Shown here piece by piece: positions 29,736 to 37,302 of a stretch of DNA of 38,029 nucleotides. Numbering within the stretch: position 1 is the first letter of the stretch; the number at the start of each line of letters is the position of its first letter. This DNA is from Clostridia bacterium. Its GTDB lineage: Bacteria; Bacillota; Clostridia; Oscillospirales; CAG-272. The notes under the pieces were generated by a model. That model was given only the letters and a program-made list of their open reading frames with translations. It was not told where the DNA came from and did no database searches. The DNA lies in NCBI GenBank assembly GCA_017531765.1, contig JAFXKJ010000118.1, forward strand, positions 1 through 38,029, read 5' to 3'. The translations under genes and the position numbers were made by a program.

Positions 29736-30842
29736 TCAGCCCATATAACGGCAAGCAAGCTCGGGATAGAGCGTTGCGAAGGAATAAAGCACATCCATGG
29801 AGAGCATTTCTCTCTTGTACTTCATGTCGTAACCGCGAACGACTCTCAGTGAGATGCCGTTGTAGGTTGTAACGTAGCTCTCAACACCCGCGGGAGTGGG
29901 GAGAGGACGGGAAACAAAGCCGAATGCGCTGGGATGGAACACGAGGTTCGCACTGTGGGAGGGAGCAACCGTCACGATCTCACCTGCTGTTGCGGTGACT
30001 GCAGGATAAAGCTTCACAGTGATCCTGCCGCCTTCCGACGCGGCATCCTCCTTCACCGTGTAAGTCTTAACGCCCACGGTCACAACGTCACCCTTGACTA
30101 CGCCGCCATTAAGTCCGGTGCCGACAAGGGTGACTGTATCTTCACCTGCCACGTCACTCTCAACAGTGATCTTGCCGCTGTCCGCAGAAAGATCACCCGC
30201 CTCATGATGTCTTACCGCCTGAGTCATGTAGTTTGAGATGCCGAATACGTCACCGATGGAACCGCTTCTGAGAGCAGTGCAGTCACCACTCTTCTCGGCG
30301 TTCACAAGTGCGGGGATCTGCTTGAACGCCGCTGTAGCCTCGGGAGACCACACAGCGCTTCTTGAGCTTGAAGGCACCTTGTTGCTGTCAAGAATATACG
30401 CCGCAAGGGCAAAGTCGGAGAGAGACGAGGGGGTCTTGCCCGCTTCACCTCCGACGTAGGGAATGTCACGGTAGAGATCAAGTCCGTCGTTGTTGATCTT
30501 CTCCGCGAGGGCCGCCGCCGCAGGCTCGATAAAGAGTCTCTTGACAGAGTCAAAGTCAAGAGCACCCTCAAGAGCTGAGATCTCCGCATCGACCGTTGCA
30601 ATGCGGTCAAGCTTAACGTTTACGGATTCCTCCGCAATGTTCTGTGTGCTGACGCCGTCAGCAGCTGAAAAGTCCTGGGCAGTCAGCTTAACGGGACGGC
30701 GGATGGCAACGGTGTCACCCTTTTTGGCGCATCCTGCCTGTCCCATGTCTCTGTAGATAAGATTGGGAAACACGAGATTGTCGATAAGTCTCGGAAGAGT
30801 TTCCCTTGCGATCTGTTTTACTGAAATAAATGTGTTTGCCAT
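29736..30842 (-). CDS. Major capsid protein, P22 coat-like
   Basis: 368 aa. The N-terminal arm (M-A-N-T-F-I-S-V-K-Q-I-A-R-E-T-L-P-R-L), a K-G-D-T-V-A-I-R-R-P segment, and late Y-x-x-x-Y-N-G-I-S-L-R-V-V-R-G-Y-D fit the P22 coat branch of the HK97 fold. A beta-rich insertion around residues 225-305 (V-E-S-D-V-A-G-E-D-T-V-T-L-V-G ...) resembles an inserted domain. No protease gene precedes it, consistent with scaffold-only assembly as in P22. AAAGGA precedes the ATG. Confidence 0.85.
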   Translation of the reverse strand: MANTFISVKQIARETLPRLIDNLVFPNLIYRDMGQAGCAKKGDTVAIRRPVKLTAQDFSAADGVSTQNIAEESVNVKLDRIATVDAEISALEGALDFDSVKRLFIEPAAAALAEKINNDGLDLYRDIPYVGGEAGKTPSSLSDFALAAYILDSNKVPSSSRSAVWSPEATAAFKQIPALVNAEKSGDCTALRSGSIGDVFGISNYMTQAVRHHEAGDLSADSGKITVESDVAGEDTVTLVGTGLNGGVVKGDVVTVGVKTYTVKEDAASEGGRITVKLYPAVTATAGEIVTVAPSHSANLVFHPSAFGFVSRPLPTPAGVESYVTTYNGISLRVVRGYDMKYKREMLSMDVLYSFATLYPELACRYMG

Positions 30843-30924
30843 AGTTTAACCATTCCTTTCTTTTGTTTCGGGTAAAATCTCACCCTGAGTTGAAATTTCC
30901 TTTCGATTTCGACCTTGTCTGCCA

Positions 30925-31395
30925 TCACAGCATCTTTCTGTAGCTGTAATATTCGCTGTCACTCATAGAATCGGTATCAAGCACCGCCCCCGTGTGGGTA
31001 CTTCCCGTTGAAAACGAAGGCTCGGGAGCACCCTTGAACATATAAGGCTCTGACTTCATCAGAAGCCTTACTCTGTCCTCCGCGGCAAGCCTTATTTCCT
31101 CATCACTGCCGCCGATTCCGTCACAGCCGATCACACCCGCCGCAAGCTCGGGGTTAATAGCTCCCCTTTTGGCAAGCTCCAACTTCACGGCATAACTCAC
31201 GCGATGTGCATCAAGCTTCCTTTCAAGCTCATCGCGGACACTCTGCAGCTCCCCCTGAAGCTCCGCCTCACGACTTGCCGAAACAAAGTCGTCTGCACTG
31301 CCCTCAAGGATCACAAGCCCCGCCGCGGCAAGCTTTTCGGTGAATTCTTCACAGCTCAGACTTCCGCCGCCGAACAGCTCTTTAATATCTGCCAA
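30925..31395 (-). CDS. Phage capsid scaffolding protein
   Basis: 156 aa, highly charged, with a coiled-coil-like central part (E-A-E-L-Q-G-E-L-Q-S-V-R-D-E-L-E-R-K-L) and an L-A-K-R-G-A-I-N-P-E-L motif typical of GP20/DUF4355-type scaffolds. It sits between portal and coat genes, the normal place. The start is TTG with GGAGG seven bases upstream; an ATG in the gap is in another frame. About 140 bases separate it from the portal gene; nothing was recognised in that gap. Confidence 0.82.
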   Translation of the reverse strand: MADIKELFGGGSLSCEEFTEKLAAAGLVILEGSADDFVSASREAELQGELQSVRDELERKLDAHRVSYAVKLELAKRGAINPELAAGVIGCDGIGGSDEEIRLAAEDRVRLLMKSEPYMFKGAPEPSFSTGSTHTGAVLDTDSMSDSEYYSYRKML

Positions 31396-31537
31396 CTCAT
31401 ATCCTCCTTTCAGTTAATTTTATATGAAACTGCCTTTCGACAGCCAACCCGGACATATTAATCTCCATTCAGCCTACGACTGCATCAAAATACGTGAAAT
31501 CACAGCGGCTTAGATCAAAACTGTCTAAACCTTCACG

Positions 31538-32962
31538 CTATTTATCTTCTCCCGTCATCAGCCTTGCCATCTCCTCGCTCTCCCCGCGCCACTTCATTCT
31601 GAATTCAAAGGGCTTCATAAGTCCCGCCTCCACTTCAGCGCGGTCTCTCGTTCTCTCCGACTCCGAATCAATAAAATAACTGTCGTCAAAACGTACCGAC
31701 ACCTCGCAGTCCTCGTCAAGCTCTGCACCTATCACGTGCTTTCCCGCCCAAAGAGCGGCACGGATGATACTGACGAGAAACTCCGTAACGTTTACTCTGT
31801 GACGTGCGGTGTTCTGAATGAGGTCCTGCATCTCTCCGGTATACTGAGTTGCCGTAAGCTGAGCCTTACCCTGAACTCCCGAGAAAAGGTAGTGCCTGGT
31901 GCCGAGACCGCATCTGAATGACAGATAATCAAGCTGATGCTGAACCGCCACGGCGTTCTCCTCGGCGCGAAGCGAGGGATTATGCTCCTTTATCATGGTC
32001 TCGCCATCGATATCACCGTCACCCACGGTAACAAAAAGCTGCTGAGCCACGTCGTCGGGGGTATATGTGACACCGTCCTCCCCTCTCATCACAAGACTGC
32101 GGTTCACGAATACCTTTTTGCCCCCAAGCTTCAGATCCCTGCAGAAATTGTTGAACGCAAGGTCAACCCCCCTCAGACAGTCCGTAGCCTGCGCGAAAAC
32201 GGACACGCCAAGTCCCGAGAGCTCGTCGATATAATTGGTGATACACGGTGTCAGAACGGCGAAAAGAGGTACAAAGCTTCCCGTTCTCACAACGGAGGCA
32301 ACGCCTCTCTTGGGCGGCACGGCTTCAAGCTCACCGTTTTTCATGCAAAGCCACTCGTTTGTGATAACGTATCCGTCCTCCTCAAGTCTGTGAAGCTCCA
32401 CGTATACCGTATCACACCCGTCCTTCCTTGCTTCGGAGATAAATGCCGCCTCGGTGATCCTGCCGCCTTGGGTGGATATGGGCACGATATGCGCCGCATC
32501 CACGAAATCCACTCTCAGCTTAGTGTTCCCGTCACCCGTCAGCCTTCCGTCGCGGAGCTTTACCCCGTCAAGGCGAAGCAGTGCCGCACCGCTGCCGAGA
32601 CCGAACACCTTTTCGATCATCCTCGTCATTCCGCGAAGAAGTCCCGTCTCACCGATAAAGCCGTGCTGACCGTCACTGCCGCCCAGCCACTCATCACTTT
32701 TTGAGTCCGAAGCTTTAATATAGGTCTTCTCACCCATAATGAGACTCGCCCAGTCCTCGCAGATCTTCTTCGCCATATTCAGACTGTAAAGACGGCGCTT
32801 TATGGGAAAGCCGCCGTTTCCGTTTTCATAAAACTCGTGGAAGCTCCTGAGATGCCCCTTCATCCATGCCCCCCACTCATCAATGCGGGCGTAATACTCA
32901 CGGGGAGAGGTGATCCCATGTGCCCTCTCAAGATAATCAAGTATTTCGTTGTTCATTTTCAT
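31538..32962 (-). CDS. Phage portal protein (SPP1 gp6-like)
   Basis: 474 aa. The portal ring is the DNA entry channel of the capsid. Recognised from N-terminal L-Y-S-L-N-M-A-K-K-I-C-E-D-W-A-S-L-I-M-G-E, central beta segments, G-L-G-T-R-H-Y-L-F-S-G-V-Q-G-K-A-Q-L-T-A-T-Q, and the long helical region near the C-terminus, as in Firmicute phage portals. Full length, no frameshift. AAGG lies four to five bases before the ATG. The acidic C-terminus and length agree with the family. Confidence 0.87.
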   Translation of the reverse strand: MKMNNEILDYLERAHGITSPREYYARIDEWGAWMKGHLRSFHEFYENGNGGFPIKRRLYSLNMAKKICEDWASLIMGEKTYIKASDSKSDEWLGGSDGQHGFIGETGLLRGMTRMIEKVFGLGSGAALLRLDGVKLRDGRLTGDGNTKLRVDFVDAAHIVPISTQGGRITEAAFISEARKDGCDTVYVELHRLEEDGYVITNEWLCMKNGELEAVPPKRGVASVVRTGSFVPLFAVLTPCITNYIDELSGLGVSVFAQATDCLRGVDLAFNNFCRDLKLGGKKVFVNRSLVMRGEDGVTYTPDDVAQQLFVTVGDGDIDGETMIKEHNPSLRAEENAVAVQHQLDYLSFRCGLGTRHYLFSGVQGKAQLTATQYTGEMQDLIQNTARHRVNVTEFLVSIIRAALWAGKHVIGAELDEDCEVSVRFDDSYFIDSESERTRDRAEVEAGLMKPFEFRMKWRGESEEMARLMTGEDK

Positions 32963-33011
32963 GACCCTTCCTTTTTTTACTTTGTATTTCTCTTTTTATT
33001 TTATATTTCTC

Positions 33012-34328
33012 TCATCCGCCCTTGACAAGCTTCCCCATGTACCTTTCAAAGGAATATTCCACAGCATCAAGTATGTCAATATCGGATGTAAAGTTGTCAA
33101 GTCTTACGTCGTCCTCCCTTGACGGGTCCCAGATCGCTTCCGCAAATCCGCGCACGGTAGCTCTGCAGTCCTCCAAAACGTGGAACCTGCCCTGCACCAT
33201 CAGAGAGTTCACACAGTCTATTCTGTCTCGGATGCGCCGCTTTGCACACTCTCCCACACTTACGGGGTCTCCCGATCTTTTCATAAACGTCCGCAGACCG
33301 TTGATCAGATACTGCGCCTCGCTGTCGCAGAATGCGTAGCGTATCTCCACGCCCGGAAAATCCCGCCTCAGCTCTCTCACGAAGGATAAGAACTCTTCAT
33401 TCACTCTCACGGGATCGATTTCACCCTTGCCTCCATTTATCGCATGATCCTTTATAACGCACAGCGAGTCTCCGATAAATGCAGTTGCCGCAAAGGTGGT
33501 AAGAGACCTGTTCCCGCCGAAATCCACACCGATGTTGATAAAATCCATCCGTTTTCCCGAAATCGCATCGCGGGGTAAAATCACCTTGTCCCTGTTTTTT
33601 GCAAAGTATGTATATATAAGTCCCTCTGCGGCACATCTCTCCCCGAGAATGTCACGTCTGTACCACACCGAGTTTTTCTCGTACTGCGACTCTATCTCGC
33701 GGAGTCTCTCGGGAGTTACATTGGGGTTGTCGTATATGGTAAAATGCCCGTAATTGTAAAAGTCGCAGCTGTATTTTCCACTCTCCATCCCCTCGGCATA
33801 TCGGTCTATGTACTCGGTGTATATGGGAGAAGTGGGCGAGGAAGGGTTAAGGTCCCAGAACACCCTTCTGTCCCGTGCGGCAAGCTGACGGTTGAAAGCC
33901 TCCCGTATCATGGTCTCATGGTGAAGATTTATTTCTGTGGCTATCCACATTCCGTAGGAATTACCGCGGATCTTTTTGTAAGAATCTGCATTCTTCCCTC
34001 CCGCGAATACGATTATCTTCTCCCCCGACTGTGTGTTTACCTTCATACATTCACAGCCGCGGTAAAGACACCACTTGAATCTCCCCTCGAACCGTTTTTC
34101 AAGTCCCAGCCCATTGCAGTCTCCGATGGTTATCTTGGCACTTGAAGCAGTAGCTCCCGTTGCAAGGTGGTACCTGTCGGGACTTCGCTCAAGAAGATGC
34201 CCGAACACGTACACGTTATCTACGGTCTTGCCCGCGCGGACCGCACCTTCCGCAACGTTGATCTTCGACATAAGGCACCGTTTCATGTAACCGAGATGCT
34301 TTTCACCGAAATTATAGCCGTCAGACAT
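33012..34328 (-). CDS. Phage terminase large subunit (PBSX-type)
   Basis: Motor ATPase and nuclease for packaging DNA into the capsid. Walker A G28-A-V-R-A-G-K34-T35, Walker B region M-W-I-A-T-E131 with catalytic glutamate, and RNase H-like nuclease aspartates D268 (I-G-V-D-F-G-G-N), D334 (F-C-D-S-E) and D421 (D-I-L-D-A-V-E-Y). All key residues are present at the usual length (438 aa), so a functional enzyme is expected. Its ATG overlaps the small-subunit stop by one base (TAATG). Confidence 0.92.
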   Translation of the reverse strand: MSDGYNFGEKHLGYMKRCLMSKINVAEGAVRAGKTVDNVYVFGHLLERSPDRYHLATGATASSAKITIGDCNGLGLEKRFEGRFKWCLYRGCECMKVNTQSGEKIIVFAGGKNADSYKKIRGNSYGMWIATEINLHHETMIREAFNRQLAARDRRVFWDLNPSSPTSPIYTEYIDRYAEGMESGKYSCDFYNYGHFTIYDNPNVTPERLREIESQYEKNSVWYRRDILGERCAAEGLIYTYFAKNRDKVILPRDAISGKRMDFINIGVDFGGNRSLTTFAATAFIGDSLCVIKDHAINGGKGEIDPVRVNEEFLSFVRELRRDFPGVEIRYAFCDSEAQYLINGLRTFMKRSGDPVSVGECAKRRIRDRIDCVNSLMVQGRFHVLEDCRATVRGFAEAIWDPSREDDVRLDNFTSDIDILDAVEYSFERYMGKLVKGG

Positions 34329-34708
34329 TACCCGTCAACTCCGAGAATCTCTCTGTCAAGATCCTTGAATTTTTCAATAAGTGTCCCGTTACCGCCGAGC
34401 ACCGCACTTCCTCCCGGTTCTCCGATAAGCTCCCTCAGGGTCTTCGCCGCCCTGACGTCTCCCCCTCTTGCCACCGAGGCGAGGCATTTCATGATTCGCG
34501 CCATCTCTGCTTCACCCGCCCTCGAGGACAACTCACGCACCTCTGAAACGTATCCGTCCTCGCTGAGCCATCTTGCAAACTCACTGCGTTCCACTCCGTA
34601 CTTGTCAAGTATTTCGTAGGTCGACACAGCCTCAGCGGAAAAGACAAGCTCCAGCATCACCGCCGCCTTCTTTTCCTCCTCACTGAATTCGCGCTTTTCA
34701 TTCTCCAT
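34328..34708 (-). CDS. Phage terminase small subunit-like protein
   Basis: 126 aa. The N-terminal helix-turn-helix (Y-E-I-L-D-K-Y-G-V-E-R-S-E-F-A-R-W-L near 30-48) and a helical oligomerisation region with A-R-G-G-D-V-R-A-A-K-T-L-R-E-L-I-G fit small terminases that select the DNA substrate. The family is diverse, so the call rests partly on its place immediately upstream of the large subunit. It overlaps the preceding gene by 11 bases. Confidence 0.8.
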   Translation of the reverse strand: MENEKREFSEEEKKAAVMLELVFSAEAVSTYEILDKYGVERSEFARWLSEDGYVSEVRELSSRAGEAEMARIMKCLASVARGGDVRAAKTLRELIGEPGGSAVLGGNGTLIEKFKDLDREILGVDG

Positions 34709-35036
34709 CGCCGTACATCCTCAGAACAAATTTATTCATGGCGGCACGCTTCATTCGGTACACCGTGCTTGCCGCGCAGTCGTATTTACTGCTGAGCCTT
34801 TCTGCGGCGTGAGGCTCACCCTCGATATAAAAGGAATTCAGTATATCCCTTTCCTTGTAGTCAAGCCCCGAAAACGCCGCCTCCGTCACCTCAACGTCTA
34901 CCTTCGCTCTCTTATATCGCTCCAAAAGCCCACCTTCTCCGCAGGCTATCAGCCTTTTCATGCTTTCAAGAGCATTCTTTTTGCCGTTTAATTCTCTCAG
35001 CATCTTTTTCGCATCCTTCATCAGTTTTACGTTCAC
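34698..35036 (-). CDS. Phage-type sigma-70 region 4-like regulator
   Basis: 112 aa. The C-terminal half (F-S-G-L-D-Y-K-E-R-D-I-L-N-S-F-Y, then E-R-L-S-S-K-Y-D-C-A-A-S-T-V-Y-R-M-K-R-A-A-M) is a helix-turn-helix of the sigma region 4 / ArpU-RinA type found in phage late-gene activators. The N-terminal half is lysine-rich and helical. The start is GTG at 35036, with GGAAGG six bases upstream and a four-base overlap (GTGA) with the previous stop; an ATG seven codons earlier lies inside the preceding gene. It may activate the structural genes or act in DNA recognition with the small terminase. Confidence 0.75.
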   Translation of the reverse strand: MNVKLMKDAKKMLRELNGKKNALESMKRLIACGEGGLLERYKRAKVDVEVTEAAFSGLDYKERDILNSFYIEGEPHAAERLSSKYDCAASTVYRMKRAAMNKFVLRMYGDGE

Positions 35037-35257
35037 GTTTTTCCTTCCTTTCTGCATTCGCCACAGTCATTATCAAACAAATGTTCGCCTGAGCTTTCAA
35101 AAAATAAATTGCCGCTGCCGTCGGCGACGTAGGCTGAGCGGTCAATGCACCCGTAGCAACAGCTTCGACCGAAAACGAAGTACGCAAGCTCCCCCACGTA
35201 GATCGTCTCACCGCAAAGACTGCACCTGCCTGCCTTGGCGCTTTCCCTCATGGGCAT
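35033..35257 (-). CDS. Small zinc-finger protein, first gene of the phage-type cluster
   Basis: 74 aa. Cysteines C-S-L-C, then S-C-C-Y-G-C, and C-G-E-C near the end suggest one or two zinc sites. No named family was recognised. It is the first gene after the LexA-controlled promoter and overlaps the sigma-like gene by four bases. Start uncertain: a GTG at 35272 or ATG codons at 35257 and 35251 are possible; 35257 is the better distance from GGTGAG. Confidence 0.6.
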   Translation of the reverse strand: MPMRESAKAGRCSLCGETIYVGELAYFVFGRSCCYGCIDRSAYVADGSGNLFFESSGEHLFDNDCGECRKEGKT

Positions 35258-35295
35258 TGGTATTTGTCTCACCTTTTTTCAGAACGCCTCCCGTC

Positions 35296-35307
35296 GAACA
35301 CTTGTTC
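35296..35307 (-). promoter_or_regulatory. LexA (SOS) box 1, downstream of the start point
   Basis: GAAC-ACTT-GTTC, with an outer C on the left (CGAAC), matches the Firmicute LexA consensus CGAACNNNNGTTCG in all eight core positions. It lies about 8 to 19 bases after the predicted start of the phage-type cluster transcript, where a bound repressor would block elongation or initiation. Confidence 0.85.
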
Positions 35308-35321
35308 TTTTCTATGGCTGT

Positions 35322-35350
35322 ATTATACCACCGAACGCTTGTTCTGTCAA
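35322..35350 (-). promoter_or_regulatory. Consensus promoter of the phage-type cluster
   Basis: On the minus strand: TTGACA (35350-35345), 17-base spacer, TATAAT (35327-35322), both perfect. It would be a very strong sigma-A promoter unless repressed. Predicted start near 35315, about 58 bases before the first gene. LexA box 2 fills the spacer. Confidence 0.92.
35333..35344 (-). promoter_or_regulatory. LexA (SOS) box 2, in the promoter spacer
   Basis: GAAC-GCTT-GTTC with flanking C on the left, a full match to the core GAACNNNNGTTC. It lies between -35 and -10, the classic position for exclusion of RNA polymerase. A weaker third candidate with one mismatch (AAAC-AAAT-GTTC, 35075-35086) is inside the first gene. 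Confidence 0.88.
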
Positions 35351-35388
35351 GCATTTTTCCAAAATTGACCGAGAATCGGCAAAACTGC

Positions 35389-35417
35389 GATAAAATAGTG
35401 ATAAAATCGCGATAAAA
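35389..35417. repeat. Three GATAAAA direct repeats at 11-bp spacing
   Basis: GATAAAA starts at 35389, 35400 and 35411, exactly 11 bp apart, each preceded by a variable two- or three-base G/C-containing spacer. They lie between the divergent cluster and RluA-type gene promoters. A short inverted repeat, CCGA-gaa-TCGG, precedes them. One-turn spacing is typical of cooperative protein binding sites. Confidence 0.45.
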
Positions 35418-35460
35418 GGGAAAAACAGCCATTTTTTAATGTCAAAAGCATAGTTGAAAC

Positions 35461-35489
35461 TTGACGAAATGGGGCAAATAAGCTATACT
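35461..35489 (+). promoter_or_regulatory. Promoter of the RluA-type gene
   Basis: TTGACG (35461-35466), 17-base spacer, TATACT (35484-35489), start near 35496. This excludes an in-frame start at 35454 for the downstream gene. Confidence 0.75.
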
Positions 35490-35525
35490 AAACAAAAAGC
35501 CATAAAGAAAGGAACGGTCATAAGA

Positions 35526-36254
35526 ATGGAAGAAACGGTAATTCAGGCAGACAATATCACTGTTCTTTATGAGGACCGTGACGTGATCTCTTTTGTAAAA
35601 CCGTGGGGCGTTTTGTCTCAGAAGGCTGAAAACTCAGAGGAAGACAGCATCCTCGAGCTCCTCGAAGCCTCAAGGGAAGCCTTAAAGCTCTTCCCCGTCC
35701 ACAGACTTGACAGAACCACGGGCGGAGTTATGATCGCCGCCAAGACAAAGGAGGCGGCGGCAGTCCTCAGCAGCCTAATCACCGACGGCGGAATGAAAAA
35801 AGAATACCTTGCGGCAGTCCACGGAAGATGCGGCGCAGGTATTCTTGAAGACGATCTCTATTTCGATAAAAGAAAGAACAAATCCTTTGTTGTGAAAAAG
35901 GCATCCGAACGCAAGGGCGTAAAAAAAGCTATCCTTGAGTATGAGAGCATTGGATGTACCAACCATCCCTCGGGGGACGTTTCCCTTGTTCGGGTGAAGC
36001 TGAAAACAGGACGCACCCATCAGATAAGAGTGCAGATGTCAAACGCGGGACACCCTCTCCTTGGTGACGGAAAGTACGGAGGGCGGGACAACAGATGCCG
36101 CTGTGCTCTGTGGTCGTCAAAGATAGGCTTTGACATCGACAAGCTGAAAAAAACTCGCCTCGGAAGATCCCCCTTTGCCCGCGAGATAACAGTTTCCCCC
36201 GACACCTTTACAGCAATGCCCGAGGGCTACCCTTGGGAGCTTTTCTCGTTATGA
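35526..36254 (+). CDS. Pseudouridine synthase, RluA family
   Basis: Isomerises uridine in rRNA or tRNA. The catalytic motif is H-R-L-D-R-T-T-G-G (Asp nucleophile near residue 63), followed by Y-L-A-A-V-H-G and the family's T-G-R-T-H-Q-I-R-V and G-H-P-L-L-G-D-x-K-Y-G. At 242 aa without an S4 domain it resembles the short RluA/TruC-like members; the target site is unknown. The ATG at 35526 was chosen because the promoter start lies at about 35496 and GGAA follows it. It diverges from the phage-type cluster. No clear terminator is visible before the TetR promoter. Confidence 0.88.
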   Translation: MEETVIQADNITVLYEDRDVISFVKPWGVLSQKAENSEEDSILELLEASREALKLFPVHRLDRTTGGVMIAAKTKEAAAVLSSLITDGGMKKEYLAAVHGRCGAGILEDDLYFDKRKNKSFVVKKASERKGVKKAILEYESIGCTNHPSGDVSLVRVKLKTGRTHQIRVQMSNAGHPLLGDGKYGGRDNRCRCALWSSKIGFDIDKLKKTRLGRSPFAREITVSPDTFTAMPEGYPWELFSL

Positions 36255-36387
36255 ATGGACCCCGCACCGCAGATCAGCGCCGCAGATACCTGTAAAACAA
36301 GGATTACAGCGCATCTGCTGTCTTTTCAAATTTCGCGGCTGTCTCCCGGTTCTGTTTAATTTTTCAACTTAATTTTCCATATATGTA

Positions 36388-36416
36388 TTGACAAATCCGA
36401 AAAAATCGTGTATACT
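36388..36416 (+). promoter_or_regulatory. Consensus promoter of the tetR-type gene
   Basis: TTGACA (36388-36393), 17-base spacer, TATACT (36411-36416), start near 36423. The 250-base gap before the gene otherwise holds no coding frame of note. Confidence 0.82.
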
Positions 36417-36418
36417 GT

Positions 36419-36443
36419 GTTTGCAAGCAAGCAAATTGCAAAC
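36419..36443 (+). promoter_or_regulatory. Palindromic operator, probably for the TetR regulator
   Basis: GTTTGCAA (36419-36426), nine bases, TTGCAAAC (36436-36443): an 8-bp perfect inverted repeat just after the -10, overlapping the start point. The spacer adds GCAA repeats. The position fits negative autoregulation by the following gene. Confidence 0.7.
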
Positions 36444-36505
36444 GAGCAACACTGCCTTGGCTGCAGAATATTTTAACATTATCTCACATTCAAGGAGACT
36501 TTCAC

Positions 36506-37219
36506 GTGTCGCACATCAACAAAAAACGTCCGAACACCCGACTTCAGATCATTCAGCTTGCGGCTAAGATGTTCATTGAAGAGGGCTACGATGCAACCTC
36601 ACTGTCGAAAATCGCCAAGACACTTGACCTCAGCACCGGAAACATCACCTTTTATTTCAAATCAAAAGATCACCTTCTTGCGGTTTTGGTCAACGAACTT
36701 TTTGACTTCCAGAATCTGATGTTTGAGCACGCCACCGACGAGGGAAAGACCTCACTGCTTGCATACTGTCTTGAGCTTACAGCCATAGCGGCGATTTGCG
36801 AAGAGGACGAAGCGGCGAGAAGCTTTTATACTGCGGCATACAGCTCCCCTGTCACGCTTGACCTTATCCGCGGCAACGACACTGAAAAAACCAAGACAGT
36901 GTTCGGTGAATTCCGCCCCGAGTGGACGGATGAGGAATGGATCGCTACCGAAAATATAGTTTCGGGTATCGAATACGCCACAATTATGACCCGTGAGGAG
37001 GACACTCCCCTCCCCGTACAGATAGAAACTGCCCTGGATGCCATCATGCTTCTGTATCGGATTCCCGCAGACCTTCGTAAAACAAAGATCGCAAAGGTAC
37101 TCGCAATGGATTACCGTGCCCTCGGCAGGCGTATTCTCAGTGAATTCAAGGAATATATCCACAAGGTAAACGAAGAAAATCTGAAAAAATCAGTAAACCG
37201 CAAGCAAAAGAAATACTAA
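36506..37219 (+). CDS. TetR-family transcription regulator
   Basis: 237 aa. The N-terminal DNA-binding domain is clear: R-L-Q-I-I-Q-L-A-A-K-M-F-I-E-E-G-Y-D-A-T-S-L-S-K-I-A-K-T-L, then G-N-I-T-F-Y-F-K-S-K-D-H-L-L. The ligand domain is unlike well-known members and acidic; the C-terminus is lysine-rich. The start is GTG with AAGGAG eight bases upstream. A palindromic operator overlaps its promoter. It converges with the dehydratase activase-like gene, a possible but unproven target. Confidence 0.9.
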   Translation: MSHINKKRPNTRLQIIQLAAKMFIEEGYDATSLSKIAKTLDLSTGNITFYFKSKDHLLAVLVNELFDFQNLMFEHATDEGKTSLLAYCLELTAIAAICEEDEAARSFYTAAYSSPVTLDLIRGNDTEKTKTVFGEFRPEWTDEEWIATENIVSGIEYATIMTREEDTPLPVQIETALDAIMLLYRIPADLRKTKIAKVLAMDYRALGRRILSEFKEYIHKVNEENLKKSVNRKQKKY

Positions 37220-37248
37220 GACCCTTTCTGATGCTATTTATAGCACAA

Positions 37249-37292
37249 CCCCGAGCCGGGACGATCAAACGTCCCGGCTCGGGGATCTTTTT
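37249..37292 (+). terminator. Strong terminator of the tetR-type gene
   Basis: CCCCGAGCCGGGACG, loop ATCAAA, CGTCCCGGCTCGGGG, then ATCTTTTT. It has a 15-bp perfect GC-rich stem. Confidence 0.93.
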
Positions 37293-37302
37293 AGGTCTTT
37301 TT

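Noticed and set aside
24776-35257. Ordinary active prophage
   Set aside because: No integrase, repressor, replication genes, holin, tape measure or att-like flanking repeats were found, although a partner elsewhere in the genome cannot be excluded.
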